The notes below the pieces were generated by a model that saw nothing but the letters and a program-made list of their open reading frames with translations, did not search any database and had not been told where the DNA came from. From Arctopsyche grandis (Eukaryota; Arthropoda; Insecta; Trichoptera; Hydropsychidae), in NCBI RefSeq assembly GCF_051622035.1, contig NC_135356.1, positions 9,894,579-9,958,578 of the forward strand: DNA of 64,000 nucleotides, in the 5' to 3' direction. Position 1 is the first letter of the stretch; every line of letters starts with the position of its first letter. The position numbers were made by a program, and so were the translations under genes. Positions 11,030 to 21,479 of the stretch are shown piece by piece.

Positions 11030-11408
11030 AAGGGCTGTACACCCGAAACCTTAATTTTGTTGCCGTTCCTTTCTTCGATATATGTATATATTGAGTGAAT
11101 GCGACAATATTTATATCGAAGTATATATCAATATATATATTGAGTGAATGCGACAGTTGCGCTTCGACCAGATAAAACGTATTTTAAATTGACAAAATCG
11201 AGGTTTCGTATTCTCCTATTTTCTCCTCCGAAACTGGACCAATTTTTAAAAAAAATTCATGATCGGTATGATAAAGATAAAACGATAGAAGCAACTCAAT
11301 GTGGATATCCATAGCATATTAAAAAATAATTTCTCTAGTGCCATTATTTAGGAAGAGGGAAGTCTAATACGTTTGTATGGACAAGGCGCTGGTGTCCAGC
11401 CCTCTTAA
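11026..11408 (+). mobile_element. TTAA MITE, internally deleted copy (383 bp)
   Basis: The 5' end is TTAAAAGGGCTGTACACCCG and the 3' end is GTGTCCAGCCCTCTTAA. Compared with the 535-bp copy at 16757-17291, it jumps from the GATCGGTATGATAAAGAT region directly to AAAACGATAGA, losing the central segment. Its left TTAA is also the right TTAA of the preceding fold-back. Confidence 0.85.
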
Positions 11409-11839
11409 GGTTCATTTTTAGTGAAAGAAAACAGATAATGAAATTTATTTTTTTATTATCTCGGCTATTTTATTCTATAATATTAATGATGAATGTGAAT
11501 GATAAATAATAGAGTGCCATTAGTTTTTATTGTACTTGTTATACTTGTACTTTAAGTTTATTTGCAATATTAAATAAAGTATATTTTTACATACCTCTAA
11601 TACAGTTCATTATTTAATTTATTTTTTATTTTTTATAAAGCTAATTTTTAATTAATTACACTTATTACTGTTTTTTTTATTATTTATTTGCTGTTTGTAT
11701 GCACATGATTTTTGTTGAAACATTTTTGCTCGGAGCATCGAGCGGAGCTGGAGCAAAATATTGATGCCGGAGTGGAGCAGTTGCAAAAATATTCCGCTCC
11801 AATTCACTGCTTGTGAAGAGTGTCGGGGATTACTAGTCA

Positions 11840-11960
11840 CCGGACCCAGAAGGTGCCGCGTATTGTTCAAAGGTTGTAAATGCATTGTTAAAGGTTTGCC
11901 GAACCTTTTTTACAAAGGATTTACAACAATAGAACAATGAATAGCACTGTGACTATCCTA
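11840..11960. repeat. Small hairpin MITE (TTGTAAATGCATTG family), copy 1
   Basis: AAAGGTTGTAAATGCATTG and its inverse enclose a centre with GGTTTGCCGAACC. Flanking CCGGACCC and GTCC-type words match the copy at 20711-20850. The family is degenerate, and this copy has several stem mismatches. Confidence 0.55.
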
Positions 11961-11964
11961 CCTC

Positions 11965-12165
11965 TAGTGATTACAACAAAATATCTATACCCTTCAGGTA
12001 TAAACACAGATTACCTTAACACAATCTACTTTAGAGAGTCTCTAATTAATATGATGTATTAGATGTATTATATTATGAGCATTTATAAGAATTGGAAATT
12101 GGTTTTTGATCTCTTTTTCCTATTATGCTGTACATTACAAATATTAGAATAATATAATCAATGGA
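11965..12165 (+). pseudogene. Jockey-like LINE 3' end fragment (dead on arrival)
   Basis: It shares ATTACAACAAAATATCTATA, CCCTTCAGGTATAAACACAG and CCTATTATGCTGTACATTAC with the better copies at 13163-13612, 21480-22070 and 60618-61190. These copies carry the end of the reverse transcriptase frame and the 3' UTR. Only the extreme C-terminal codons and part of the UTR remain here. Confidence 0.65.
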
Positions 12166-12171
12166 GTGATG

Positions 12172-13120
12172 CAAAGCATCAGGGCCCATGCTCGACAAGG
12201 GCCCAAATTTGCTATCACTCAATATGAAAAAAATATTATTTTCTACCTAAATATATTGAATATTGTAACAGAACAGAACAGAAAATGACAAAATACTTCT
12301 TTCGTATTCACACAAAAGTCAAGTAAATATGGATCATATTTGATGCCATATATAAGCTAAGCTGCATATGACACATTTAGTTATATAGTCGATTACAAAT
12401 GAGGAAGTGCAGCCGCTCGAGTACGAAAATATTGCAGAAATGATATCTTACTTTAGACGAAGCCACTTTGGTGTCAAATCGTATATATGAGAATGTTAGT
12501 AAATTACGTATTATCAATACGAAGAAATAAAATCAGAAGCAGGAAGTTGTGCTCAAACGATGATTTTGAAAACAAACGTAATTCTGATGAGTTAGCATCC
12601 GATTACAGATTCAACAGTGAATAAATATTCAGACTAAATGTATTTTATAAAATTATTAACAAGGTAAACGTTCAACTTAAAAGTCGCTTTCAAGGAATGT
12701 AGTCAGTGAAAAAGTATTTCAGTTTTCTTGAACCTCGCAATATTATAAATTCATTATAATTAAAATATTTTAGAAAATTGTTTAAAATTAAGGAAAATTA
12801 TCCAGAAGTTTTCTCAGATCAATTTGATGACTGATTCATTCAAGTCAGTTCATTATTGAAAAACGATTTCACTGAAAACATGACCATAAAAAAAAATTTC
12901 ATAATTACTTATAACAAAATACAGTTGTTTGGAAAGTGAATTTTCGCTTATGTCGTGTTTATGCTATTTTTTACTTTACCAATAACAGTGGCGAGTATTG
13001 AAAGATATTTCAGTAAATCAAAAATGATTAAAAACAACGAAAGAAACGCTATCGGACAATCAAGACAAAATAATCTTGCATTTGTTGGCCATCGAACATA
13101 AATAAGCGGCAAAATTAGAA
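12172..13120 (+). pseudogene. Decayed hAT transposase, C-terminal half
   Basis: Near the end, one frame (about 12982-13100) reads ITVASIERYFSKSKMIKNN then ERNAIGQSRQNNLAF. This matches the hAT dimerisation segment found in many insect hAT/ZMYM-type transposases, which reads T(V)ASAERSFSKLK..I...R..M.Q.RL..L. Upstream, broken frames still show family-like pieces (YKIINKVNVQLKSRF near 12647, KKYFSFLEP near 12708). Stops and frameshifts are frequent, so the gene is dead. CAGGGCCCATGCTCGACAAG at 12180 resembles hAT sequence too, and CATCAGGGCCCA recurs near 13733. Confidence 0.75.
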
Positions 13121-13162
13121 ATTAAAAATTAATTTAGTGATTATGAAAGCAAGAAAGAAAAA

Positions 13163-13612
13163 TTTAAATGCCATATATAATATTCCGTTTGTTACAGACA
13201 TTACTAACAAACTAACCAGTAGATTCTATGACAGAATCACTAATAACCATACTAACACACTTGTGAATTGAGCCTCGGTGATTACAACAAAATGTCTATA
13301 CCCTTCAGGTATAAACACAGATTACCTAAACACAATCTGCTTTAGGTCATCGACTTTAGAGAGTCTTTAATTAATATTATGTATTAGATGTATTATGAAC
13401 ATTTATAAGGATTGTAAATAGGTTTTTGAGCTCTTTTTCCTATTATGCTTTAGATTAACATTAGAATAATATAATACTATGATTACTAACCAAATTAAAT
13501 TAAATTGTAAAATAGAAAATGATCAGCAGATCCGTAGCTATTAAAATATATATAAGATGTATTGTGAACATAATTTCGTAATAATAAAAAACATTTAAAA
13601 ATCAAAAATCAA
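13163..13612 (+). pseudogene. Jockey-like LINE 3' end: reverse transcriptase C-terminus and 3' UTR
   Basis: The first ~105 bases encode NAIYNIPFVTDITNKLTSRF then YDRITNNHTNTLVN before a stop. The same peptide is encoded on the minus strand at 21.8 and 60.9 kb. The 3' UTR follows and ends in an A-rich tail with AAAAATC repeats (13592-13612). The fragment sits just after the decayed hAT transposase and probably inserted into that element. Confidence 0.8.
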
Positions 13613-13759
13613 ATTGGTTTAAATTATTTCGAAAATATTTTATTATTTTCTCTATTATATGAATATTTATTATATAAAATATGTACATAAACTTATTTCA
13701 TTTCGTATTTAAAAAAAAATATCAAGTAATATTTGCATCAGGGCCCAATAATTAAATTA

Positions 13760-13893
13760 AATTATTACTAAAAAAATTAAATTAAAATTGTAAAACAGAA
13801 AATGATCAGTAGCTATTAAAATATATATAAGATATACATATTTTGAACATAGTTTAGTAAAAATAAAAAGCATTCAAAAATCAAAAATCAAAC
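13760..13893 (+). repeat. Jockey-like LINE 3' UTR fragment
   Basis: Only the last ~130 bp of the LINE family is present (GTAAAACAGAAAATGATCAG onward), ending with the same AAAAATC-type tail at 13876-13890. Confidence 0.65.
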
Positions 13894-14479
13894 TTAGTCA
13901 CCAACGTCGACCGAAGTCGTTTTGTAAATACCAACAGGTTGTCCAAATACTTATAGCATTGATCGATTACACCAGTGACAATTTTCTTCAAGATTCGTTG
14001 TGTTGTAATTATTGTCGTCGAACTTTCTACACTGTGCACACATTGACGGAACCGAAATAAGAAATCGCCATGTCAATTTCCTGATGTAACACACATACAC
14101 ACAGTTTGCTCAATTGACAAAAGTCGAAAATATCCCAACTCGAGAAAAGCACTCGTTTCTGAGTACAGCACATATTATACCTATACCTCGTATGTATGAA
14201 TGTTCGTGTGCAAATACAATGAGTGTGTAGTGCTTAAGTGGCGTGCGATTCGCAGGACTCGTCAATCGTTTGGAAAATTAGAAGTTGTGTAACAACACTA
14301 TCAATTGGCAATGGCGTGTCCGCCAGACCACCATTATTATTTAACAATAATCGTTTATGACGTCTAATTATGTAATTTATTGCTAAAAAAGCTATTTAGC
14401 AACTTAGCATGTGGTAAATCTTAATTCAATTCCGCTTCGGAAGTTTGCATGTTGAAGAAGATGTGCATACATTTTATAT
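13894..14479. other. Intergenic spacer, nothing recognised
   Basis: The sequence is less AT-biased than average, with short pyrimidine-rich stretches, but no convincing exon or repeat end. Confidence 0.35.
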
Positions 14480-14587
14480 ACAGCCAGTAGCATGGCTCGG
14501 TGGTTCTGCTTTTGCCTAGCACCGAGAGGTCGCCGGGTTCGATACCGTGAGTTAACCTTGATTGAAAAGAATTAATTCTGAGTATAT

Positions 14588-14963
14588 TGTTGCGTAGGGG
14601 TGGGTGGAGGATCCAAGTAAAAGGCCAAAGTCGTGTCACAGCATTTATTGGTGATTAAGGAGATACACGCACTGCCAGTGCTCCGTCCGGAATGCTTTGA
14701 TATGGTCTAAGTACCTCGTTATAAAGGACAGGTCGCTCAGGGCATCTTCGACGTCCGGCTACTTCCCTATTGTTTAGGCATGTACCCGGATATGCATTAC
14801 CACGATATTCAGTCCCACGCTATCGCTGTCAGTTCTGAGAACTCCACGGGACCACGTTACCGCCGCTAAGTGCATTCGGGGGTCTCTCATTGTTAGCCGA
14901 CTTAAGCCTGGAGATAATCCTCAAAACCAATTATAACGGCGGCTCCTTTTAGCATACGCTACA
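14588..14963 (+). mobile_element. Solo LTR (Gypsy-like), ATAT target duplication
   Basis: It starts TGTTGCGTAGGGGTGGGTGG and ends ATACGCTACA, flanked by ATAT on both sides (14584-14587 and 14964-14967). TG...CA ends and a 4-bp ATAT duplication fit Gypsy-type LTR retrotransposons with TATA-like target preference. Similar LTRs are at 57449-57842 and 62549-63050. No internal retrotransposon region is present. It interrupts the SINE. Confidence 0.8.
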
Positions 14964-15213
14964 ATATTATCTGTAAGGCTGCTGGTCACACTTGGATATT
15001 GGTGACTCCAAGTCGATTGTTTCCTATCAGAGTTTGCCATTTTTTTTTATTTCATTGAAACGGTTCTACCCATTCTACCCACCTTGTCACCACTATTTGA
15101 GTATGATTTATGTACAAAATTAAAATTCATAGATGTCTCGTTAATTTCTAGTTTTTCAGTGTCTCGTAATTCAGCGACTTAGGTAATAAAAATGCTGCAT
15201 TGTTTGTAATTGG

Positions 15214-15254
15214 CCAGGAAGGCGCATTGGGGTTTACCTGTTAGGCCTTCCTGG
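15214..15254 (+). repeat. Conserved stem-loop, CCAGGAAGGC-stem version (SINE tail, copy 1)
   Basis: CCAGGAAGGC (15214-15223) pairs perfectly with GCCTTCCTGG (15245-15254) around a 21-base loop, GCATTGGGGTTTACCTGTT plus AG. The same loop core occurs on the unrelated stem GACCATTGTGGC at 3.1 and 50.6 kb. Confidence 0.85.
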
Positions 15255-15260
15255 TATATA

Positions 15261-16549
15261 TTTATATATTATATGTATGTATGTATAAATACATATTTTA
15301 TTTATTTACGTACTGTTAGAAATACATATATACAATATACATTTTTTGCATTATACTGTATATGTTACAGTCTAAGTATGTATATAATTCCTTTGTTCAT
15401 GAATAAACTAGTTTGTTCACACATGAACAAATTGACAAACGAACGAAATTTAAGTATACTTAATCGTTTGTTCCAGCTTACCTTGGGTTGCAATATTTTT
15501 AATATTAGCGGAAACGGGAATTATAACAACGTTGTAATATGGTTTCCATAGGATTTCCCTTTTAAATACTTGACGTTTTGACATCTCAAAGGTTTTGACA
15601 GTTAAAAGTTTCATGCGTCATCTGAGTGCGAGTCTAATCAAAGATAGATTTTTAAGGCTGTTAGAACTTAAACTACATAAAATCAATAGTTCGTGTATGA
15701 ACAAACTAGTATGTTCATGAACCAATCAGAGTGAACTCTTTGACTCTAACATATTCACTGACTTTAAACTAAGATAATGTTCTATCTACTAACAAGAAAA
15801 ATTATGTGTAAAATAGGTAATTATCACTGGATCACTAGCTATCAGAATATACCAAAGATGTATTCTGAATATAATTTAACAACAATAAAAATCAATTGAC
15901 AGAAATGTATCGTTACATTTGGATTTTTACTTCTGAAACTATAGGTATAATATAAATGTGCTTTTTAATCGATGAACCATGGAAAGTATTTCAGTGACAA
16001 TTACACATGTGGCAAAGTAGTTCTTATATTGTAGCCGATTGGGTAAGTTGGCCATCCGTACTGGTTTTACCAGACAGTACTGGTTTTTTGCGTATGATGT
16101 CCTGACAGAATCTTTGGGATGAGCCTGTTAATAAATATTGAAATCGTTTTTTTTTTATTTTCATAAATGTGTGTATCCATGATTATCTCATTAACGATTT
16201 TAATAACTCGAGTATTTTGAAACATTATTTTGAAAAAAATGTACTAGCTTTGTCGCATAACCTAAAAAATATGTAAAATGGTCACCTTTCGACTTTCGAT
16301 TTCGCTAAGGCAAAATTAGCCTCTAAATTTAAATTTAAGCTAAAGTAATAATTTGGTATTGCGATCTAAAAATGGATGAGCACAACTTGTAATACCTAAC
16401 TGAAGATAGGTTCTATTGAAACTGTTTGATTGAAACATTGGGCTTCTGACCTAATATATTAAATTTTATTTTATTATCATGATAAGATGATTGAATGTTT
16501 ACAGGTAGTTTAAAATTGAACTGGACTGTTGAGTTAGGTTAGAAATTCA
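15261..16549. other. Intergenic region with a diverged LINE tail
   Basis: 15790-15905 resembles the LINE 3' UTR in diverged form (GTGTAAAATAGGTAATTATC, ACTGGATCACTAGCTATCAG). The palindromic word around ATGAACAAACTAGTATGTTC (15695-15715) is a local inverted repeat. Nothing else recognised. Confidence 0.4.
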
Positions 16550-17772
16550 TTAACCCTTTGATTGTTGACGTCCTTTCTGTTGAAAGCATGCCACGCTGAA
16601 AATTTCCAACTAGAATTATTTGGAAAGCTAAAAATTGTAGCCAATCCAAACAAACCCTAGATATGTAACTACCGCCGAGGATTTCCAGTTTTATAAAGGT
16701 GTGTTTAGACTCTCTAATATATTTTGCAACAATATAAAATAAACAAAAGAAGTCTATTAAGAGGGCTGTACAGCCGAAACCTTAATTTTGTTACTGTTCC
16801 TTTCTTCGATATATATATTGAGTGTATGCATATATTGAGTGAATGCGACAATATATATCAATATATATATATATATTGAGTGAATGCGACAGTTGCGCTT
16901 CGACCAGATAAAACGTATTTTAAATTGACAAAATCGAGGTTTCGTATTCTCCTATTTTCTCCTCCAAAACTGGACCAATTTTTAAAAAAATTTCATCATC
17001 GGTATGAGGAAGATACTTTCTGTGCATCTATCGGCGTATTTTTTTTAAAATCGACCGTTAAATAAGCACGCTGGACTCGTTTCGTGGTTGTAAAAAAGAG
17101 GCGATTTTATAGATGTTTGGCGGCTCCTAGCTCCTATAAAAAATAATTAATCAAAAAAATAAAACGATAGATGCACTCCAATGGTGGATATCCATAGCAT
17201 ATTAAAAAATAATTTCTCTAGTGCCATAATTGAGGAAGGGAGAAGTATAGTACGTTTGTATGGACAAGGCGCTGCTGTCCAGCCCTCTTAATGAATGTAT
17301 TTTTCCAAAAATAGTTCATTATCATATCAAAAATAGGATTTCGAGTTTTGTAAAGGTGTGTTTAGACTCTATAATATATCTTGCAACAATATAAAATAAA
17401 CAAAAGAAGTCTATTGATTAATGTATTTTTCTAAAAAACTAGTTCCATCTTCTTCATTGTTGTTAAAATGTAATGCTCACAATCTAAACGCCAAGCCACA
17501 ATCTAAAATACTCGGCAGTTAGGGATTTCCATCAAGTAATTCTGCTATGGTTATAAATTGAGAAATTTCGGTGTAAATCTTTCTTTATAAACGTTGACAA
17601 ATGAATGACAAGGATTACCCGACCCATGTTCAATGCTACCTGGAAAGGCTTAGTGGGTAGTATTCTTGTTTACTTTGTACATGCTCAAAATACAGCGTCT
17701 ATCGGCATTTTTCAGACCTATGGACTTGTTGGCTAAACGCTGATGGGCGTAGGTCAGCATTCAAAGGGTTAA
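16550..17772. mobile_element. piggyBac-like MITE (TTAA-CCCTTTG ends) with nested insertion and internal duplication
   Basis: The left end is TTAACCCTTTGATTGTTGAC and the right end is the inverse of TTAACCCTTTGAATGCTGAC. TTAA targets with CCCT-type termini are characteristic of piggyBac elements. The block TAAAGGTGTGTTTAGACTCT ... AATAAACAAAAGAAGTCTATT occurs twice (about 16695-16756 and 17352-17416). In the first block, a 535-bp TTAA MITE sits exactly in the TTAA. Without the MITE, the element is about 690 bp and noncoding. Confidence 0.75.
16757..17291 (+). mobile_element. TTAA MITE, full-length copy (535 bp), nested
   Basis: It starts TTAAGAGGGCTGTACAGCCG, ends GTCCAGCCCTCTTAA and is flanked by TTAA on both sides. 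The host sequence continues as AGTCTA-TTAA-TGAATGTATT across the insertion, as in the uninterrupted paralogue at 19521-19534. The inside holds a short repeat of ATATATTGAGTGAATGCGAC. A 61-codon frame starting GTG-AAT-GCG is present but not conserved as protein. Confidence 0.9.
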
Positions 17773-18509
17773 AGAAAACTTACTAGAGATAGACTTCGAT
17801 TTGATCCATAAATTTAACTAATTTCGAATTTTAGGTATGCCTAGTTTAGTTTAGATTATCTACTTTTAAATATTATGTAAAAGTGGGCGATGCCACGACA
17901 GATCTTAGAAGAGACTAATCAAGGTAAAAAATCTCTCTTAGTATCTCGTAGGATTTGAGAACCTTGTCGATGACTTTAAAAGTCCAAATGCTATTCAAAA
18001 TTTCGTTACACAATATGAAACACGATTTGTTTTCAATTGATTTTGAATATTATGTATATTATCCAGATGGTGGCTTTGATTCACGATATACGTATGTATG
18101 TACATTTGTAGTCGATTTCTTAAGTTTCGCATCACTCGGCAAGTCATTTCCGCTGTTATCAATACAATCTTTTGGAAGCTTTTCATGAAACTGGTGAAGG
18201 CTGCTATTCTGCATATTCTTAATGTAGAGCAGCCTTCGTCAGCTGCAAATCCTAAAAAGTATTACAACGATATCACCGGAAATGACCTTCCAAGTGATGC
18301 ATGAAACTTCAGACATGTAACGATATTTGTTGAACCATATCATATTTAAAAATAATAATTGAAAATAGTCTGTATTTCATGACACTTTTAGATTATGTAA
18401 TAAAATTTTGAATAGAATTTATAGTGCATTTTAAATCTGGAAAAAAATTGTCGTCTTTATTGATGTGATAGGTTTAAATTTGGTACCTGATATTTAAATT
18501 TGTACCGTT
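17773..18509. other. Intergenic spacer, nothing recognised
   Basis: Frames at about 17955-18304 overlap on both strands without coding bias. No repeat end recognised. Confidence 0.35.
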
Positions 18510-18610
18510 TACCATGCACCCTTTTTTTTGATCTTTCGACTTAAGATCTTTGCCTTCCGATATTTGCTTTTTTGACCTTTTCACTTTCGGTCCCGTGAGA
18601 TAGACCCATA
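18510..18610 (-). repeat. Fold-back family arm fragment
   Basis: ACCGTTTACCATGCACCC, GATCTTTGCCTTCCGATATT and GGTCCCGTGAGATAGACC are the outer arm of the family seen complete at 33690-34092. Confidence 0.75.
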
Positions 18611-18750
18611 TCGAAGTGCATTAATAGTCTAATCTGGACGACCAACAAGCAGTGCATAATCTGTTTAAAGCAGGGGTCCCCAACCGCTTTGGGAAATGAA
18701 GATTATTCCAAACTGAAATCACTCTGTTTGAAAAGAAGGAATCTCTGATC
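18611..18750 (-). pseudogene. LINE endonuclease-reverse transcriptase C-terminal scrap
   Basis: The minus strand encodes IRDSFFSNRVISVWNNLHFP near 18690-18750. FFSNRV..VWN.LP is the closing motif of the C-terminal tail in many animal LINE reverse transcriptases. Fold-back family sequence lies on both sides (18510-18610 and 18751-18778), so the scrap is embedded in or captured by that repeat. No catalytic region is present. Confidence 0.5.
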
Positions 18751-18784
18751 TTTCGATTTTCGATCTTTGCCTTCCGATATGTTC

Positions 18785-18830
18785 TAAATGGATTGTTAAA
18801 GGTTTGCCGAACCTTTTTTACGATGTCGTC
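18785..18830. repeat. Small hairpin MITE fragment (GGTTTGCCGAACC centre)
   Basis: The fragment ATTGTTAAAGGTTTGCCGAA then CCTTTTTTACGA is the centre of the hairpin family at 20711-20850, with one arm lost. Confidence 0.55.
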
Positions 18831-19211
18831 TTTCTCGTTCCCTATCTTCAATTGATCATCGCCATTCAAACTTACATATTCATTAGTGCGTAAATGTGTT
18901 GGTCATAAATATAATAAAACCGGATTTACTGTATATGATTTCACGATTAAATTAAAATCCATATTTTTTTGTTACTACAGTATGTTGGCAGAATTTTTGT
19001 TAAAAACCCGTTGCTAGGGAAATCGGATGACACCGCTACCTACTTGTGCCAAAGAGGGTTGACTATAGTCAATTACTATTGTCCAACAAAGTTAGAGAGA
19101 AAAAAAAAGGTTGACAACAGTGAAGCCATTTTTTTCCAAATAGAAACCGGTCGCCATCCCTTAATTACGATTAGAGATCGGCGTGGCGTTTCCATTTCTC
19201 AAGAAGAAGGG

Positions 19212-19680
19212 TTAACCCTTTAAATGCTAACCAACGCCGAATTTAAATGTAAATCGAATGTAAATTTTGCATGTACAAAATAAGCAAGAATACTACCCGC
19301 TAAGCCTGTAGCATTAAAAAACATGCATTGAACATGGTGTAATCTGTGTCAATGTTTATAAAGACTGGTTTACACTGGAATTCTTGAATTTATAACCATA
19401 ACAGAATTTCTCGATGGCAATCCCTAACTTATAAGTATTTTAGATTGTGGTTAGCATTTAGATTGTGAGCATTACAGTTTAACAACAATGAAGAAGATGG
19501 AACTAGTTTTGGAAAAATACATTCATTAATAGACTTTTTTTCTTTATTTTATATTGTTGCAATATATATTAGAGAGTCTAAACACACCTTTACAAAACTC
19601 GATATCCTCTGCGGTAGTTATTTAGGGTAGTGATCTAGGGTTCGTTTGGATTAGCTTTAATTTTTATACCTGCTTTCTAT
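19212..19680 (-). mobile_element. piggyBac-like MITE, second copy (one end lost)
   Basis: It starts TTAACCCTTTAAATGCTAAC and runs opposite to the copy at 16550-17772. It carries the uninterrupted site whose minus strand reads GTCTATTAATGAATG at 19521-19534, which is the empty target of the MITE nested in the other copy. The far end is replaced at about 19685 by a TTAA MITE fragment. Confidence 0.7.
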
Positions 19681-19692
19681 TGGATTTTTAAA

Positions 19693-20116
19693 TAATATAT
19701 ATTGAGTGAATGCGACAGTTGCGCCTCGACCAGATGATATCTATTTTAAATCGACAAAATCGAGGCTTCGTATTCTCCAGTTTTCTCCTCCGAAACTGAA
19801 CCAATTTAAAAAAAAAATCATCATCGGTATGAGAAAGATATTTTCTATGTTTGTGTGGTCGTATTTTTTTAAAAATCAACCGTTAAATAAGCACGCTGGA
19901 CTCTTTTCGTGGGTGTAAAAAAGAGGCGATTTTATAGATGTTTGGCGGCTCCTAACTCCTATAAAAAATAACTAATCAAAAAAATAAAACCACAGAAACA
20001 TGCCAATGGTGGATAACCATAGCATATTAAAAAATAATTTCTCTAGTGTCATTATTGAGGAAGAGGGAAGTGTAATACGTTTGTATGGACAAGGCGCTGG
20101 TGTACAGCCCTCTTAA
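19693..20116 (+). mobile_element. TTAA MITE, 5'-truncated copy
   Basis: It begins inside the family at ATATATTGAGTGAATGCGAC and runs to the intact 3' terminus GTGTACAGCCCTCTTAA. The 5' inverted repeat is missing. It abuts the truncated piggyBac-like copy. Confidence 0.85.
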
Positions 20117-20221
20117 CAACTTGTCACAAACTTTAGACTTATCTGCCAAGAAACTGCTCTGTGAATGCCTACATTAAGAAATCATATTCATGAGGATATA
20201 TACATATTCATGTGCATACAT

Positions 20222-20252
20222 ACACAAGGCGCTGGTGTACAGCCCTCTTAAG
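20222..20252 (+). repeat. TTAA MITE 3'-terminal fragment
   Basis: CAAGGCGCTGGTGTACAGCC followed by CTCTTAA is only the last ~30 bp of the MITE. It is joined to the 16-bp-phrase repeat with the same junction (CTTAAGGCCCTTAATA-type) seen in inverse at about 28940-28958. Confidence 0.7.
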
Positions 20253-20580
20253 GCCCTTAATACTCGGTGGCAAAAGTGTGTGTGCGTCATTATTGAATTT
20301 ATTTATACACTATTAACAAAGCGATCACATTATAATGAATATAAATAAAATAGTAATCGGCAATTATATGAGCTTCCTTTTTTAATTATCCTTTTTCCAT
20401 GATCATCGTCATCATTCTCATCCACTGCCAATTGGAAATAAATTAAAATAATAAAAAACGCCCGTCGGCCTAGTGTCCAGTCGGCCAAGCGTCCGTTGGC
20501 CGAGTGTCCATTGGGCCAAAAGTCCACGCACGGTATTTGTGTCGAAAATTAGTTGTATTTAAAGCATTAAATACAACTAA
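20253..20580 (+). repeat. Repeat with four ~16-bp phrases (GTCGGCC-AGTGTCC), copy 1
   Basis: From 20463 to 20525, four consecutive units of 16, 16, 15 and 16 bp follow the pattern GTYGGCCNAGYGTCC: CGTCGGCCTAGTGTCC, AGTCGGCCAAGCGTCC, GTTGGCCGAGTGTCC, ATTGGGCCAAAAGTCC. The rest of the repeat (GATCATCGTCATCATTCTC, GTCATTATTGAATTTATTTA) is shared with the inverse copy at 28628-28950. Confidence 0.75.
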
Positions 20581-20710
20581 TGCGCTGGTGTACAGCCGGC
20601 GTGACCCTGCGCCGTTCATTGGTCATTGTTCGCCGTGCATTGTTCATTTTTATGGTGAACCTTTTTTTTTGCTCTCTAGCTTTGTAGTTTGCTCTGTTTC
20701 TAAATGCTAT

Positions 20711-20850
20711 GACTAAAGCCCGGACCCCGAGGGGGCCGTTTATTGTTCAAATGTTGTAAATGCATTGTTAAAGGTTTGCCGAACCTTTTTTACAAAGCAT
20801 TTACAACAATTGAACAATAAACGGCACGCTTCCGGTCCTACCTCTAATTA
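20711..20850. mobile_element. Small hairpin MITE, best copy
   Basis: GCCGTTTATTGTTCAAATG and TTGTAAATGC are mirrored by GCATTTACAACAATTGAACA and ATAAACGGC around a centre with GGTTTGCCGAACC. Outer CCGGACC and GGTCC words continue the pairing. Degenerate copies lie at 11.9, 18.8, 40.0, 40.2 and 42.1 kb. Noncoding, and no clear target duplication. Confidence 0.75.
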
Positions 20851-21479
20851 TGACACTTTGAATATCTGTAATTAAAAAAAAAAAAAAAACGGTCCGGGAA
20901 TGCAGGAAGATTCCCGCAGCCTCGGTCGCTGGGGTCGTGCAATCTGGAAACATTGTCTGGACACATTGCCGATGTAGCGGAATTTCAGGACGGTTGAGAG
21001 AACGGCTGGTCACCACACACAAACCGTAGTCCATACAAACTCACATGCTCACTTTCGATGACGCAAACTGTCAGTTTACCTGGGTCGGTAAACTGGCTGT
21101 AGCCGCGTCAATCGTACCTGTGCCGTCACGCAGAGTGCTGGTGTGTGAAGAAACTGCTCGACTTGAATCGGTGAGTTACCCAAGAAAATCCCATTTCATG
21201 TCTAATATCAATGATAATATTTCCCCTGAACACATACATAATTGTTCGTATGGATGTTAAATATCATACCACTTTGACCTTTGCTGGCGATCTATTATAT
21301 TATATTGTATTGTATGTATGTATGTTATGGTTGCATAGTAATTCAGAAGATGACAAGTACATATTGCTTTCGTGTGCATTTTTTATAAATTTAATTGAAA
21401 TTTATTTATTTTGTTATAATTGTAGTAATTTTATGACACATTCGAATAGCCATTCTTGTTAGATTGTATGTTTACATCA
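20851..21479. other. Intergenic spacer with a higher-GC patch
   Basis: 20880-21180 is richer in GC than its surroundings and has overlapping frames on both strands. I find no consistent splice sites or family resemblance, so I do not call an exon. Confidence 0.3.

Larger units (their letters stand above)
14480..15260 (+). mobile_element. tRNA-derived SINE, split by a solo LTR
   Basis: The head has RNA polymerase III-type boxes: A box TGGCTCGGTGG (14493-14503) and B box GGTTCGATACC (14536-14546), 43 bases apart. The body resumes after the LTR with GGTGACTCCAAGTCGATTGT and TTTCCTATCAGAGTTTGCCA, matching the second copy at 57.9 kb. The tail is the stem-loop at 15214-15254. Without the LTR the SINE is about 405 bp, close to the ~390 bp of the other copy. 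It could still be promoter-competent, but that is untested. Confidence 0.75.

Noticed and set aside
14480..14587. Possible tRNA gene
   Set aside because: A and B boxes are present, but acceptor and anticodon stems do not fold, and the sequence continues as a SINE body.
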